64,000 nt of DNA from Grifola frondosa (taxonomy: Eukaryota > Basidiomycota > Agaricomycetes > Polyporales > Grifolaceae), in the NCBI GenBank assembly GCA_001683735.1, contig LUGG01000009.1:248001-312000 (forward strand), given 5' to 3'. A program made the translations under genes and the position numbers. This document shows, piece after piece, positions 49,709 through 61,975 of the stretch; position 1 is the first letter of the stretch; every line of letters begins with the position of its first letter. The notes under the pieces are model-generated. The model saw only the letters and a program-made list of their open reading frames with translations. It did no database searches and had not been told where the DNA came from.

Positions 49709-50624
49709 TCAACGAATGGTCTCGTACATCTTAAATGCCGGCGACTTGAATGGGAAGGGGTCATCTTCTCCGCTCAAATCTCTGAGTGCAACGAGACCGA
49801 TTGACCATGAGCATCGCTTAACTTTTCAGACGAAAATACTTACTCGATAGGCCCCAAAACGCGTAGGCCACGCACATGGGTGTCCTTACCATTCATGTGA
49901 TTCGAGACGATAACAACCTGGATAACGTATACGCGAAGTGGTTTGCTAGAGCGCAATGTGAGAGGCGCACAGCGATCATGGAGCACAGAAACGCACAAGC
50001 CATCGCCGTCTTCGCCTGGCTCGCCGGAGACGTCAAAGGTAATCCAACCATCAGGTTTTTCGAGGGTGATGGCGCGCACGTCTTGCATGTCGGCAGAGCC
50101 CGTGCCTGCGCGAACGGCAATTGTCGCGGGGGTGTAGGAGTCGTCTAGTGGGAAGCTCAGGTAGACACTGAGTTTCTGAATGGAGGTATGATTAGCAGGT
50201 AGATGGGTCGGAAGGGGAGCAAGCAGACCTGGATAGCGACTTTGCGCGGAAACTCAATCGTGATATAGTGAGGCTGTGGGCCGTCAGAGCTGGTTTGGAC
50301 GAGATAAGGAATGCGAGATAATGGGCAATCGGAGGACATACTGCCAGAACGTATCCGGATCACCATCTCGAAGACAATCCGGACCAAAACCAAATTTATA
50401 GGACGATACGGACCACCTTGCAATGTGGCCGATGTCGGGCCATGGCAGCATGGGCGGTTTGCGTCCTAGTAAAGGGGAGCAGCGGGTGGAAACAAAGAGC
50501 GAGGCCGAGGAGGACCAGCCGTACCTATGTGCATAATTGGAGTGCCATCCGTAGGCATTGGTATAATGGGCATCGGTGCTGCGAGGCCCTGCACTGGGAG
50601 GCCGGCCGCGCTCACACTCGCCAT
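49709..50624 (-). CDS. APC10: Anaphase-promoting complex subunit 10 (DOC domain)
   Basis: The start at 50624 gives MASVSAAGLPVQGLAAPMPI. Exon 2 reads PPMLPWPDIGHIARWSVSSY, then KFGFGPDCLRDGDPDTFW. The DOC domain continues SDGPQPHYITIEFPRKVAIQ, LSVYLSFPLDDSYTPATIAV, RAGTGSADMQDVR, EKPDGWITFDV, VVIVSNHMNGKDTHVRGLRV and the C terminus DDPFPFKSPAFKMYETIR. The final IR is the tail that docks on the APC. DOC helps the APC/C bind degron substrates in mitosis. Introns are short, and the frame is intact. The gene shares a 299-bp divergent spacer with UBA4. Confidence 0.93.
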
Positions 50625-50923
50625 CGGTTATGAACTGGTGATGGTTATGATGATTTGTTACACAATTGCAGACAGTGTTGGTAGTGCGTTAAATTCTAGC
50701 CTACTCAAATTGCCAAGATGTGGTATGCAAAGCACGGAAGAAGACACAGTCCAGCAATCGTCAGTGCAGAAAGCAGCTAAAGCGAATTTGAATTTGAATT
50801 TGACCGGTTTGTTACACCCACCGTGTCCTCATCAATAATGTTCAGCGCTCAGCGTCCGCGTCAACCTTTACTCAGTTCAGGCTTTCTCGCATGCTTGTCA
50901 TTTCCACATTTCACCTTTAAGCA

Positions 50924-52522
50924 ATGACTTCCAGTGCAGACCCGACATCAGAGACTCGACTGCCGCTAGAGGATTATAAGAGGTATGGCAGACAAATGAT
51001 TCTCGATGGATTCGGTCTGCAAGGAAAGTTCTGAGTCGGTTTATATTCCTTTGATAGCCAACATTGAATCCTTCCCATGCAGGTCAACTTAAACTACAGC
51101 AGGCCTCCGTTGTCGTCGTCGGTGCAGGCGGTCTTGGATGTCCTGCTCTTCAATACCTCGCTGCCGCAGGCGTAGGTATGCTTAACCACTTCTCGTCCAA
51201 ACCTGCGAGTGCTCATTTGCTCTCTGCCAGGTACAATAGGTATCATCGACCATGACACTGTAGAGCTCTCCAATCTACAACGCCAGATTCTGCACACCGA
51301 AGCAAGGATTGGCATACCCAAGGCCCTCTCTGCGGCCGAAGCCATTAAACAGTACTACTCCTTCTTTAAACTCCTGCTTCTCCTTGTGATTCCACATGTA
51401 TAGGATTAACTCGCATACGCGCGTGCAGCCGGTCATTGAAGCACTCACACCCGCAAACGCCGCCGCACTGCTCGCGCCATATGATCTCATTCTCGACTGC
51501 ACGGATAATCTTCCCGTGCGCTACCTCCTCTCAGATGTCGCTATCGGCCTTGGCCGACCCCTCGTCAGCGGCGCGGCACAGCAACTTGACGGCCAACTTT
51601 GCACATACAACCTTCCACTCGCCTCAGGCTCGGGAACAGGAGGTCGCGGCCCATGCTTCCGCTGCTTGTTTCCGCGCCCACCTGCGCCCGATATGGTGGG
51701 GAGCTGCGAAGAGCTGGGCGTACTGGGGGCGGTGACGGGCGTGATTGGGAATTTGCAGGCGCTCGAAGCTATCAAAATCATCACAGGGCTGCATGGCGAG
51801 TGTGCATACTCAACCAGTATCAGGGCGCAACTGATGACCCTTGTAGACGGCAGACCATCACTACTGATGTACTCTGCGCTTGCAATGCCGCCCTTTCGCA
51901 GCGTCAAACTTCGCGCTAGGCGACCAACATGTGCTGCGTGTGGGGATGAGGGGCAACGCATCGGCGGAATCGAGGAGATAGACTATGTTGCGTTTTGTGG
52001 TGGGCAACGGACAGATTGGGAGGCAAAAGGCTTGGTAGAGGGCGGGGGCAGTGTAACTAGGAGGATACGCGCGAAGGTAGGCTTTGTTATTAATGGACGA
52101 CTAAAATGATCCGCTGATGATGACAATTGTAGGCATTAAAGACCATACTAGAATCTGAAAAGAGCGTGCGGATCCTCGATGTACGCCCTCGTACCGAGTT
52201 TGGGATATGCCACCTCCCAGGATCAATCAGTGTGTTCCGCAATGTTCTGGCTGCCCTGGGATTCACTCAGATGTTTTTGGTCTTCAGACATTCCTATCAA
52301 GGATCTCGTCGCAAATCCTTCAGCACACCTGCCATCAGATATGTCCAGTGTCGGGGAGGCGCATAAGGAGTTAGACACCTATGTTATATGTCGACTAGGA
52401 AATGACTCGCAGCTCGCCGTGGACGCACTACGGAGTGCTGGTGTGAAAGGCAACGTGAAAGATTTGGTAGGGGGTTTGAGAGCGTGGGCACGGGAGGTCG
52501 ATGAGAGTTTCCCCGTGTACTA
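50924..52522 (+). CDS. UBA4: Adenylyltransferase-sulfurtransferase UBA4/MOCS3
   Basis: The start is [20 protein letters not shown] at 50924. The E1-like domain has [20 protein letters not shown] (ATP-binding), [32 protein letters not shown], the CxxC pair CFRC and CAAC for zinc, and [17 protein letters not shown], which includes the catalytic Cys. After RIRAK a rhodanese domain follows ([20 protein letters not shown], persulfide Cys in [20 protein letters not shown]). It activates Urm1 and sulfurates it for tRNA thiolation and, in many species, MoaD for molybdopterin. Frames join without repair. The first intron (51024-51082) begins GAAAGT rather than GTAAGT. Confidence 0.93.
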
Positions 52523-52742
52523 AATCGCAGCAGTAATTTTGAGACCATATGCGTCCGCGGTCGAGCGGCCCTCCATTCAGAGATTACCCGTCTTGAGTGA
52601 CGAAAGGGAGACCGAGCAGGGAGATAATTGCCAAAACTCAACTGATGACCCGCGTTGTACTGCTCTGTCGAGCAAACTGTCTCGAGCAGGGCAACGGCTG
52701 TGGTGTACGAGTATGGATGGCGAGAAATAGTGACAATGGCAG

Positions 52743-53281
52743 TTACTGCCGTTCGAAACGCTCTTTACTGATGCGCGATACGTACGCTCTGCTCACGATG
52801 TTAACTGCAAATAGGCATGTTTCGCTCAGCACGATAGCGGTAAGGGAGAAGTTCGCGTGGCACTCACATGCTTCCATATATCTAGCAAGACAGTTCTCTA
52901 AGCACGTCTGCAGATAGGAGAGACGAAATTATTAGCACAGATGTGAGTCAGAGTAATGAACTCGACAGACCTCCTCTGATCTCGACAGTGACGATGAGGG
53001 CTTGGTGACACACTTTGCAAAGCATTTCTCGTTCGTTTTCTATGATAAGTGTGAGGACAGCACGAAGGGATCGGAATGAGAGTCGGACACGCACGTTCAT
53101 GAGCTCCTGGGCATTCGCAAGGGCAAGTTCGCTCCGGACAGAGTTCATAACCGCCTCCTTACGCGCCGCCATGTCTGGGTGTGTGGCTTCAGATCAGTCT
53201 GGCGACAGTGAGATGAAGAATGTGTGTACCTGGCGAAGGCGATGGCGAAGAGCCCAGGGACGTTCCAAGGAATCCAGACAT
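52743..53281 (-). CDS. TIM13: Mitochondrial intermembrane-space chaperone TIM13
   Basis: Small multi-exon gene, start at 53281 (MSGFLGTSLGSSPSPSP, then DMAARKEAVMNSVRSELALA, NAQELMN). The small-Tim core has twin CX3C motifs, CFAKC and CLENC, with the sequence between them (VTKPSSSLSRSEE) typical of TIM13. It continues ARYMEAFNIVSRAYVSRISK and stops at 52745-52743. Twin CX3C proteins are oxidised by Mia40 in the intermembrane space, where the TIM8-TIM13 complex escorts hydrophobic precursors. All introns are short and in phase. It is convergent with UBA4 and head-to-head with JJJ1, only 172 bp between starts. Confidence 0.93.
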
Positions 53282-53453
53282 GAATTTTTGCTGTGGTGGA
53301 TGCGGTGGAGAGTGCGCCGGGCAGCGGTGGACGCGTCGGTAAGCGCGTTCGGCATTCTCACGAAATTTCTTCCGCCACCGCATCGGGCTCAGCGGCGTCA
53401 GCAGCCTACAGATCTCTACTATCCTCCGCCATCTCCTCTGCTCCGTATCGGTT

Positions 53454-55530
53454 ATGGGGGCGCGTGAATCGACCTCTCGGAATGCCGAGGGCGCTGCTGA
53501 ACGCTCTGCGGGAGTTCCCAACTACTATGAACTTTTGGAGGTCGAGGAATCCGCTTCCGCAGATGAAATCAGAGTGCGCATTGTTACGCACTGGGCTAAA
53601 TGCATGAGATGACTTATTTACTCTGAGTATTTTTAGCGGTCTTTCCGCAAGCTGGCTCTCATACACCATCCAGACAAGAACCAGGATGATGTAGAGGGTG
53701 CGACACAGCGTTTCGCTGCGCTGCAGCAAGCGTATGAGGTGCGTCCTGCAAGCGACTGTCTATGTTCAAGCCATGCTGACTATATGCGTCTTTGTTCGTG
53801 CACTCAGATCTTAAGCGATGAACAAGTAAGCTTCTCCTAATACATTGTCCTTGTCGGATCCAATTTTTCAATTTCTACAAGTAGGAGAGGGCTTGGTATG
53901 ATAGCCATAGGGCCTCCCTCGTCCCAGAGCCTGACGCGGACGCGGTCTTCGAGGACATCAAGAGAGGCGCCCCGCCGCCCCGTGCCCGCGATCGAGGACT
54001 CACTGTACGACATCTCGCGCTGTTCTTTAGCGTGACGATTTACTCTGGATATGACGATGGCGAGAATGTACGTCTTTCTCGAAATCAGGGTCACAATACT
54101 AAAACACTGCTTTAGAGCTTTTTTACGATCTATGGCAATCTATTCTCTCGGCTTGCTCACGACGAGTCGCAGTTTGTGGATTTACCTCTCCCAACTTTCG
54201 GGGACTCTACATGGCCATGGGTTCCTGCTTCCAAGGATGAGCAAGACACAGCGGCGAGAACGTTCTACAACTATTGGCTGAATTTTACGACGAACAAGGA
54301 TTTCACATGGATGGAGCAATGGAATATCAGCGAAGCTCCGGATCGTCGCGTTCGCCGGTCAGTGTCTGTTTTCTTTCCGCATCGGCTGCAGAATGGGCTC
54401 ATCGAAGCACAGATTGATGGAGAGGGATAACAAGAAGGCGCGTGACGATGCGCGCAAAGAGTACAACGAGACCGTCAGGGTTAGTACCTCCAATATACTG
54501 CTAACGTACCTATTCATGGGGTGCCATTCAGTCTCTAGCCATGTTCATCCGGAAGCGCGACCCTCGCTATAAATCACATCTAGCACGGCAATCCCAGGTG
54601 CCTACGCCCGTACAAGGTTCACGCACGCCAGTGCCCCGCGCCCCCGCGCAACAGGCCGTGCCTACATTCGTTGCGCAAGATTGGCAGAAGGCCGTGAGCG
54701 AGGACGACGCAGCCGATATCGAATGGGCTGCGGCGGAGGGTGCAGACGAGGAGGAGTGGGAGTGCGTCGCGTGTGGGAAGAGTTTCCGTAGCGAGGCGGC
54801 GTGGGACAGCCACGAGCGCAGCAAGAAACATCTGAAGGCTGTGGAGGCGCTGAAAATGGAGATGCAGGCGGAAGAGGAGGATCTTGGACTAACAGTGGAG
54901 CATGAAGAAGTGGCAGGAGATGGAGTGGGAGATGATGAAGAGGACGAAGAGGATGGACCACGGGTCGAACCACCGAGGTCACCCACCCCAGAAGATATCA
55001 CCGCTGATGCAGGCGAGGATTTAGTGGCTGATGAAGTGCAATCCACTGGTACGAAGACTCTGGGGAAGAGGAAGAAACAACCTCGAGTGCCTTCCCAGGA
55101 AGCCCCGACCAAGACAGACAGGCGATCCAGAAACCGCAAACAGGATCTGTTATATAATGAGAAGCCCTCTCCTCTGAATTCTGGCTCTGAAGGAGAGCCT
55201 GTTGATTCAGGCACAGCCACACCAATTACTCAGGATGGTGATATTCTTCAGCCTGAACTCTCGAAGCGGGAGAAAAGACGAGCTAGGGAGGCTGAGAAGA
55301 AAGCACGCGGAGAAGTCAAATCAAGTATTTTGGTCAGTCGGCCCTGAACATTCAGTATTGACTATCGCTGATTTGTATCTCAGCGGTGCAATGTTTGCAG
55401 TTCAACGTTCGAAAGCCGGACGAAGTTGTTCGATCACATCCGGGACAGCGGGCATGCGCTGGCCGACCCCAACGCTACGTCCGTCAACAGTGATAGTCAC
55501 AGGAAGAAAGGCAAAAAGGGCAAGCATTGA
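53454..55530 (+). CDS. JJJ1: DnaJ-like co-chaperone JJJ1 (DNAJC21 family)
   Basis: The start is [20 protein letters not shown] at 53454. The J domain follows: [36 protein letters not shown] (HPD intact), [13 protein letters not shown]. Then come the conserved [20 protein letters not shown] and [20 protein letters not shown], a first C2H2 zinc finger ([20 protein letters not shown], with H at KKH), an acidic region, [17 protein letters not shown] and a second finger ([21 protein letters not shown] of SGH) with the tail [11 protein letters not shown]1 works with Hsp70 and Rei1 in late cytoplasmic 60S ribosome maturation. Introns are short, and all exons are in phase. Confidence 0.93.
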
Positions 55531-55888
55531 AGCGAAGCTGGCTTTAGATGGATAGAGGATGAATTAACATATGCACCTGTTACTATTCAATTCAATTCAT
55601 CCGCGCAGTGCATACGTAGTGAAGCATATCAAAGAATATTGAACTGCTCCCCAGATATTGAGAGCGGTCCTAGGGCGCAGGCAACCTTATTCTACTTCTG
55701 CCACTTTTTGCTAAATTCCGGCCGAGTTCCAGTTGATGATTCGCACTCGAAGTCGACCGTATCTACGACCATGATATGAACGATAAGGCATCCAATAATA
55801 CAGCCTAGATATACCTACACTCAAAAAGTACATGGATTATCAACAGAATCGACAGAGAGCACAGCGACGAGAACATGATGCTATCATA
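55531..55888. other. Spacer between JJJ1 and PRP18 (convergent ends)
   Basis: About 360 bp containing both 3' UTRs, AT-rich with no reading frame of note. Confidence 0.45.
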
Positions 55889-57290
55889 CTATCCCATGAG
55901 CTGTGTAACATCTTCTGGAGGATATTTTGTTTGTGCAAATGTTAGTATTCTGTGGGAGGATTAGGGAAAGAGGTCATGATAAGGTGAGAGAGTGCACACC
56001 GTTTGAGGCTCTGGATGTACTTTCGACTAATTTCATCATTCAAGACGTGCGCAACCTGGTCGGCAGAGATTTTCTCCCGGGCAGAACGTTCGTGAATCCT
56101 GATGACGGGAATTCAATTAGACAATCAATTGAAGACACTCGAAATGGTGTCATCATAGAAATCGTTCTCGAGACTTACCCAACCATGGTAACACCAATAG
56201 GCCAGGGCGCATTCCCGATAGATAAGCGCAAATACGAGTCGTTCGCTCTCTGATACTGCCGCTTCTGCATGTGGTGGACAATCTCAGCAACACGGGCCAG
56301 CATGTCTGGGGGTAGATTCTAAGAACGAATGGAGGTCGGCATCGGCTACAACCAGTGTGAGAAGGATACACGTACCCTTGATCGTAAAAGCTTGAATAAA
56401 GGTTTAAGGTATTCTGCAGATTGTCGCTGCGTTGCTGCTGCAAGCTTTCCCTGAGTGGTGCGTTTGATGTGCTCTGCGTTGGAGTATAACTATAACTTTA
56501 CAAAAAAACCAATATCAATGGGGATGACTCACCAGGTCTGTCGTCCATCCACTCCTCCCACTCCTTCAAGGCTCGCTTCAGAGCATAGTAGATGATAGGA
56601 TACAGCTTGTCTGGATCTGTTTTGACCAACCCAAGATCAAGAACTTCACCGCTGTCTGCCCCCTCTTTCCGCTTTCCCTTATCCCGCCCTGAGGCCTCTT
56701 CCTGGGCCCGTCTGTCTTTCATCATCCGCTCAACATTCTCAACGTCTTCAAGAGCTTTCTTGAAGTCGTTCTGTCCGCCATGCCGCTCGTGATCCTTCTC
56801 TTCAATAAGTTCTAAGGCGCGTAGGCGCAGACGGCGGTCTTTGTCGGACTCGCCGAAGAGACGGACGGGTTGGCCTTTCGCACGCAGACGGCGGATAGTT
56901 TCCTCATTCGAGATATTGAACGACGTGGAGGACTCTGGGGCCGGCGACGCATTGGTACTCACGCTACCTGGCAGAGGAGAGTCGGAAGCTGTACGGGAGG
57001 TGCTAGCCTGTGCTCCAGTTGTGAATGAGTTTGTGTAGTTGTCGGTGAAAGAAAGTTGGCGGGACACTCACTTTTGCATTAGCTCGTTCTCGTTTGCGCT
57101 CCTCTCGCTCGCGTTCTTCCCGCTCTGTCTCTTCTCGCAGTTTCTTCTCCTTCTCCTCCTTCTCCTTGCGCTCCTGCTCCTCCTTGAGCCGCTCGATGTC
57201 TCCGCGGCGCATGTACTTTGACGGTTTGGCTCCATCAGAAGGCTCCAAAGCCTTGCGTTTCAACACGATCTCCGCCTTTAGAGCATCCAT
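55889..57290 (-). CDS. PRP18: Pre-mRNA splicing factor PRP18
   Basis: The start is MDALKAEIVLKRKALEP at 57290, and the next residues SKYMRRGDIERLKEEQERKE form the N-terminal basic and coiled region. Exon 2 contains SNEETIRRLRAKGQPVRLFG, the PRP4-like (SFM) motif, and NDFKKALEDVENVERMM. The C-terminal helical Prp18 domain reads DPDKLYPIIYYALKRALKEW, AEYLKPLFKLLRSR, LPPDMLARVAEIVHHMQKRQ, RANDSYLRLSIGNAPWPIGV, EKISADQVAHVLNDEISRKY and LTFAQTKYPPEDV, ending 55891-55889. PRP18 acts in the second catalytic step of splicing with Slu7. No frameshift is needed. It is divergent from COX12 with 230 bp between starts. Confidence 0.94.
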
Positions 57291-57520
57291 AGTTTACCGC
57301 AGTAGACAGAAATAATAACAAGTAGGATGCGAGTGTGTATGAGATGCTTGTGTTTTGTGAACAGTGACGAGAGACCGGAAGAAGTGGGAAGGCCTCGACG
57401 CGTGGCGAGGCTGGACGAGTTCCGCTAGCACCCGTATCAGTCCTACGACTCTCCAACCCTTCCCCTCTCTTTCAACGTCGTCTCCAACGCCGCTCTCAAT
57501 TCTCATTTCGATTCCTCACC

Positions 57521-58068
57521 ATGTCTGACCTTGCTAGGTATCGCGTGAATTATTGCCTGCGGCTTTCACTGTTTTCTTACCTTTTTCAACAGCAAATACG
57601 TCCTTCAGACGGCTGGCTTCGACGGTTTGTCCGAACGGTCCCTTTGATTGAATCTCCCTGATGTGACCATACCTCAGCCCGTTTCCCCAACGCCAACCAG
57701 ACTTACCACTGGTGCGTATTCCTCGCCGCCGTGAGCTGCGGGCGTGCACGTTGAAGTCGGCCACTCAGCTTCCAGAACTACACCGACTACTTCAAGTGCA
57801 TCGCTGCTAAGGGCGAGGACTTCGCCCCCTGCAAACAGTTCAAGCGGGCGTTCAACTCCCTCTGCCCCAGTAAGTGCTCTCATCTTTGACGCGCCTCCGC
57901 TTCTCTCATTGTCACTGGTTAATATCACGCGTTGCGAACACAGATGAGTGGGTGAGTGTACTCTTTAGTTGCGTCATTTGCTGCGTTGTCATTAATGTCT
58001 GCTCTTAGATTGCGCACTGGGATGAGCAGCGTGAGAATGGCACTTTCCCCGCTTCTCTGGAGCCGTGA
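57521..58068 (+). CDS. COX12: Cytochrome c oxidase subunit VIb (COX12)
   Basis: Six short exons give a protein of about 80 residues, starting MSDLASKYVLQTAGFDARFP. It then reads NANQTYHCFQNYTDYFKC, AAKGEDFAPCKQFKRAF, NSLCPNEWIAHWDEQRENGT and FPASLEP. The first Cys pair is C-x9-C and the second C-x10-C, the standard pattern of this family, whose disulfides are formed in the intermembrane space by Mia40. The subunit sits on the intermembrane face of complex IV at the dimer interface. All introns are short (about 50-70 nt), and phases are consistent. Confidence 0.94.
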
Positions 58069-58539
58069 GGACTTGTGGACTTAGAACTATTTGTGTTGTG
58101 CAACGTCGCAGGCAAAATAGATCACAATCAATGTCCAGAACTTGTTGAATCGAAGAGATTGTTCCACATGCGGTGATTGTCATGTTCGTTCATTGAGAAT
58201 GTTTGCGAGGATGCCCGTTGCTGCCTCTTCGACGTCCACGCACGTCCATAGCTTGTAAAATATCATACCATGTTCGCGACGATGTAAACAATTACTTTGT
58301 CTCTGCATATTCATTTGGGGGATCCAGGTCGTTCCATTGGATTCCGGCCGTCCGCGGTAGGATGTGTTTGGCCTTATCGGATGGCCCGCATTCCTACGAT
58401 AGCAGGCGCCTTCAATATTTTAGTAAATGCTGATTACTAGGGTATGTGGGAGAGCAAAGAAGCAGCCTCCTCTTGTAAAAGTCCTCGCATTGATGACGAT
58501 AGTATAATACACACTTCTCCGCGAACCTCCATTTATTGC
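58069..58539. other. Spacer between COX12 and ARPC2 (convergent ends)
   Basis: About 470 bp with both 3' UTRs. Short frames, no gene. Confidence 0.45.
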
Positions 58540-59755
58540 TTACCGCATCATGGACATAGTACGACCACTGCAAAGAAGATATAACACAATCAACATGTCT
58601 ATTACACCCGCAAACCAATAAATGGAGCACATACGTAGCCGTCTTCCGATCTACGACTGCAGCCTCAGTCTTTGCGCGATTGAGCACCTTCTGGAACTCG
58701 CTCACGCGGTGCCGCATGCGCGAGTGCATGTAGGCTTTCGAGCACTTGATATGGTAGTGGAGATAGTCGCGGAAGAGCTGGATGTGGCTGATCGTCGCCT
58801 CCGCGACGAGAGGGTTGGTGAAATGCCGCGGAAAGAGCACGAAGGTGACATAGCCAACATCCTCAGAGACATGTAGCCCAGGTAGGTGCCGGATCTCGAG
58901 TGGCGGGTCGCGTGTGGTGTAAAGGACTTGTGGTGCACTCTGAATTGTGGGCAATCGGCGAGCATCCACAAATTCCTGTTGGGGTGGATGGATTGAAGTC
59001 AATGATAAATGAGAAAGAGGCAACAGGGGGCGCACCTGCAAGAAGACCTTTCCGAAGATACGGTCTGTCTCTTCTCTGAACACGGTCGAGAAGATGACGG
59101 TGACGCGGTCTGGAGAGGCCTGTACGTAGATGACTTCCTCGTCTCGGTAATGCAGAGCCATGAGTTCGCCCTGACCGCTGCCCGCCGCTTCTAGCTGCTT
59201 CTGCTCCTTGAAGCTGAGCTCGAATGGTGCTGCCAGCGCATTGCGCTTCAGAAGCGATATCGACTTGATGAACGCATCCCGTTCCTCTAGAGAGAAGTAA
59301 CCCAAGTGCATCAGCACCATGTTGCGGCGATGCCGATCAGTAACGCTCACCGCCCTCCGGAGGGACCTGTTCGAGGTCGATCTCTAGGCTGACGTTGTAC
59401 TCTGATTCGGGCTGGGCTTTGAGCAAACTGCCGTATTGGCGCTGTAGGATGTCGCCGACACCATACCGAACGAGCTCGTCCCAGCAGCGAATGCTCATGG
59501 AGAGGAGAAGACTGGTCTTGCGCTCGGGGGTGGAAAGGTGGAATCGGACGCCGTCGAAGTCGACAAACTGTACATCAAGGGAGCTGGGTCTATAATACCA
59601 GTGTGACTACATCACGTAGCAGGAAGAGAGGGAATACATACTTGAGACATTTCTCGGCGAGGGTTGTCTGGATGATGTAGTTATGGGACTGTGCCGGACG
59701 CGGTTAGTCTACGGTTCATCTGTGCTATGACCAAAGTCACCTCGAGGAGAATCAT
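58540..59755 (-). CDS. ARPC2: ARP2/3 complex 34-kDa subunit (ARPC2)
   Basis: The start is at 59755 (MILLE), followed by the next exons with SHNYIIQTTLAEKCLK, the DGVRFHLSTPERKTSLLLS region and a part containing MSIRCWDELVRYGVGDILQR. The later coding sequence reads ERDAFIKSISLLKRNALAAP, LMALHYRDEEVIYVQASPDR, VTVIFSTVFREETDRIFGKV, FVDARRLPTIQSAPQVLYTT, RDPPLEIRHLPGLHVSEDVG and YLHYHIKCSKAYMHSRMRHR with VSEFQKVLNRAKTE, ending KTATGRTMSMMR at 58542-58540. ARPC2 with ARPC4 forms the structural core that branches actin filaments. The gene is head-to-head with eIF4B, 245 bp between starts. Confidence 0.92.
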
Positions 59756-60000
59756 GATGCAGTGCTGCTGGTGTGTATGGTAAGAGGAATGCGCTGCTAA
59801 GTTATGCGAAGGGGTGGTCGGAGTGGTATGCGATGGGTGTTGGTGCCCGTGACCGGGGACAGGCGTGAGACAGTGCTGTCCAAGCTTGGACGACTCTGCT
59901 CGATAACCGATTCGAGAATTTCAGTGACCACCATCTCAGGCCCTCCTACATTTCTCTTTCAAGTCACAAAACTCAATATCTCACCAAAGGGATATTCAAA

Positions 60001-61975
60001 ATGGGTACGTTTGGTGCACCTCTAAATTGGTTCCAAATTTAAGAAATATTCTCCCCTCCTTTAGCTCCCAAGAAAGCACAGAAAATGTCTCTCAATGAGT
60101 TCCTCGGGGACAGCAGTGAGTCGATAATACCTGCCAAGCTCTTCCCAATTGTTCAATATACCCTGTCATAGCCCTTGGATCATGGGCGGATGAAATGGAC
60201 GCCCTGCCCACCGCTCGTGAGACTCCCGCGGCCGCTGCAAGCTAGTATTGCTAATCTGACATTGTTGCCCAGCTTCCGGCAGGGCCGACGATGACCGCAC
60301 TCGCGGTGGCGACCGCAGGCGCGATGACTTCCTTTCCTCGCGCCGTATGTCTTTTCTTTTCAATCTGATATGCGGCATCCATGACCGACGTGTTTCCTGC
60401 AGCGGACCGTATGTCTGGCCCGCCGCGCGAGGATCTGCCCCTCCCCACCGAACCTCCCTTCACCGCATTCGTCGGTAATCTGGCATTTGATCTCACCGAA
60501 TCGGAGTTAGAGGAGTTCTTTGGCGGTCAGGTATGTTTGCCGTCTCAGAGAGTCATTCAAACACTGATCTTTGTCCTCGCAGACCAAGTCAGTCAAAATC
60601 ATTAGAGATAGAGACGACAAACCGAAAGGGTTCGGATATATCGAGTTTAATGACCTTGATGGTCTCAAGGAAGCATTAGTCAAGAGTGGTTCTGTGTGTA
60701 TCCCGTGGTAGCATCCTGTTTTCTTCTTTCTGATCATGCCCGCAGAGCTTTGCCGGACGCACAGTCCGAGTGAGCGTCGCCGAACCTCGTGAGTTCCCTG
60801 TCGCCTGTCACCATGCGCACTTGACCAATAATTCCTTCAGCGAAGGAACGATCTGGGTTCGGCGGAGGCTTCGATGATGACGCGAAATTTGCCGGAAACT
60901 GGCGCAGGGAAGGTCCTCTTCCTGACCTGCCTTCTTCGCGCGATGGTCCCCGCAAGCGATTCGATGGTGCCCCCCTCGTGAACCTCCCCCTCCCTCCCTG
61001 TCCGACAACGCCTCTGACTGGCGCTCTTCCCGCCCGTCCGCCCGCACGTCGTCTATGGGACCCTCGCAGGACTCGGAGCCCTCCTTCAAGCGTCGAGGCT
61101 CGGGCCTGCGGGAGAGCGCTCCGCTTGGTCTGGCTGACACAGAAGACAATTGGCACATGGGAAGCAAATTCAAGGCTAGTGGTCCTGCTGCTGGCGAAGG
61201 CGACAGGACAGGAGGCCGTTTTGGCAGCGTACGGGCCCGAGGCGAAATGGGCCCCCCAAAGGAATCGACCGGCCAGGGGGACGAGGGCGATTGGCGCAGG
61301 CCGCATCCCTCGTCACGCAACAGTACTTCGCGTAGGGGTACTTTACGTTTTTTGACTCATCCGGACATTGATGCGTTGCATTTTCAGCGAACAGCTCTAC
61401 TCCTCCTACGCCCCAGCTGGCGCGGCGCAAACTTGAGCTCTTGCCCCGCTCGAATGTAACCTCTGCTGCACCCTCTCCGCTCGCTTCTCCGAATCCGGCT
61501 GCTACTTCGACCGTACACCATCGGGCGAACCCCTTCGGAGCCGCCAAGTATGCATGATCCTCTTGCAACGTACTTTTTTATAACATCTCCGTTCTGCAGG
61601 CCCGTGGATGTATCAGCAAAAGAATCGGCCGTCGCCGACCGCATCGAGAAAGAGCGTGAAACGACCCGAGAGAAGGTCTCGCACGAACGCCCTCCCCACA
61701 ACATGTCGCGCACGTCGTCGAAAGCAGGCTCCCAGCGGGAGTACAGCCACCCGGGTCATCCTCGCGGCCACCCCCACCCGGCCTCGCCTTCCTCCACCGC
61801 ACAGAGCCCAACTTCGCCGACTCAGGACCCGCCTAAGCTTCCGATCGCGAACGTTCGCCCGTCATTCAGCTTCGCGAGCGCCGCTGCTGGCAAGAAGGAC
61901 GGGCCTGCCGACGCCACTGCCGAGGATGACGTGCAGGAAGTCACGGAAAAGATTCAAGAAGTCGAAATCGAATGA
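60001..61975 (+). CDS. TIF3: Translation initiation factor eIF4B (TIF3)
   Basis: The first exon is only ATGG (60001-60004), spliced to PKKAQKMSLNEFLGDS. The N-terminal LGSWADEMDALPTA and an Arg/Asp-rich stretch precede one RRM: FTAFVGNLAFDLTESELEEF (RNP2), TKSVKIIRDRDDKPKGFGYI (RNP1) and GRTVRVSVAEPPKE. A low-complexity tail follows with FGGGFDDDAKFAGNWRREGP, FKRRGSGLRESAPL and ESTGQGDEGDWRRPHPSSRN, ending TEKIQEVEIE. This order matches fungal eIF4B, which aids eIF4A in 5' UTR unwinding. A single base appears lost in the C run near 60975, since restoring a C gives PREPPPPSLSDNASDWRSS. Several introns are about 50-80 nt. Confidence 0.92.

Noticed and set aside
54567..55220. Minus-strand Ser-rich frame of 217 codons
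   Set aside because: Shadow of the acidic region of JJJ1, where Asp/Glu codons read as Ser in reverse.
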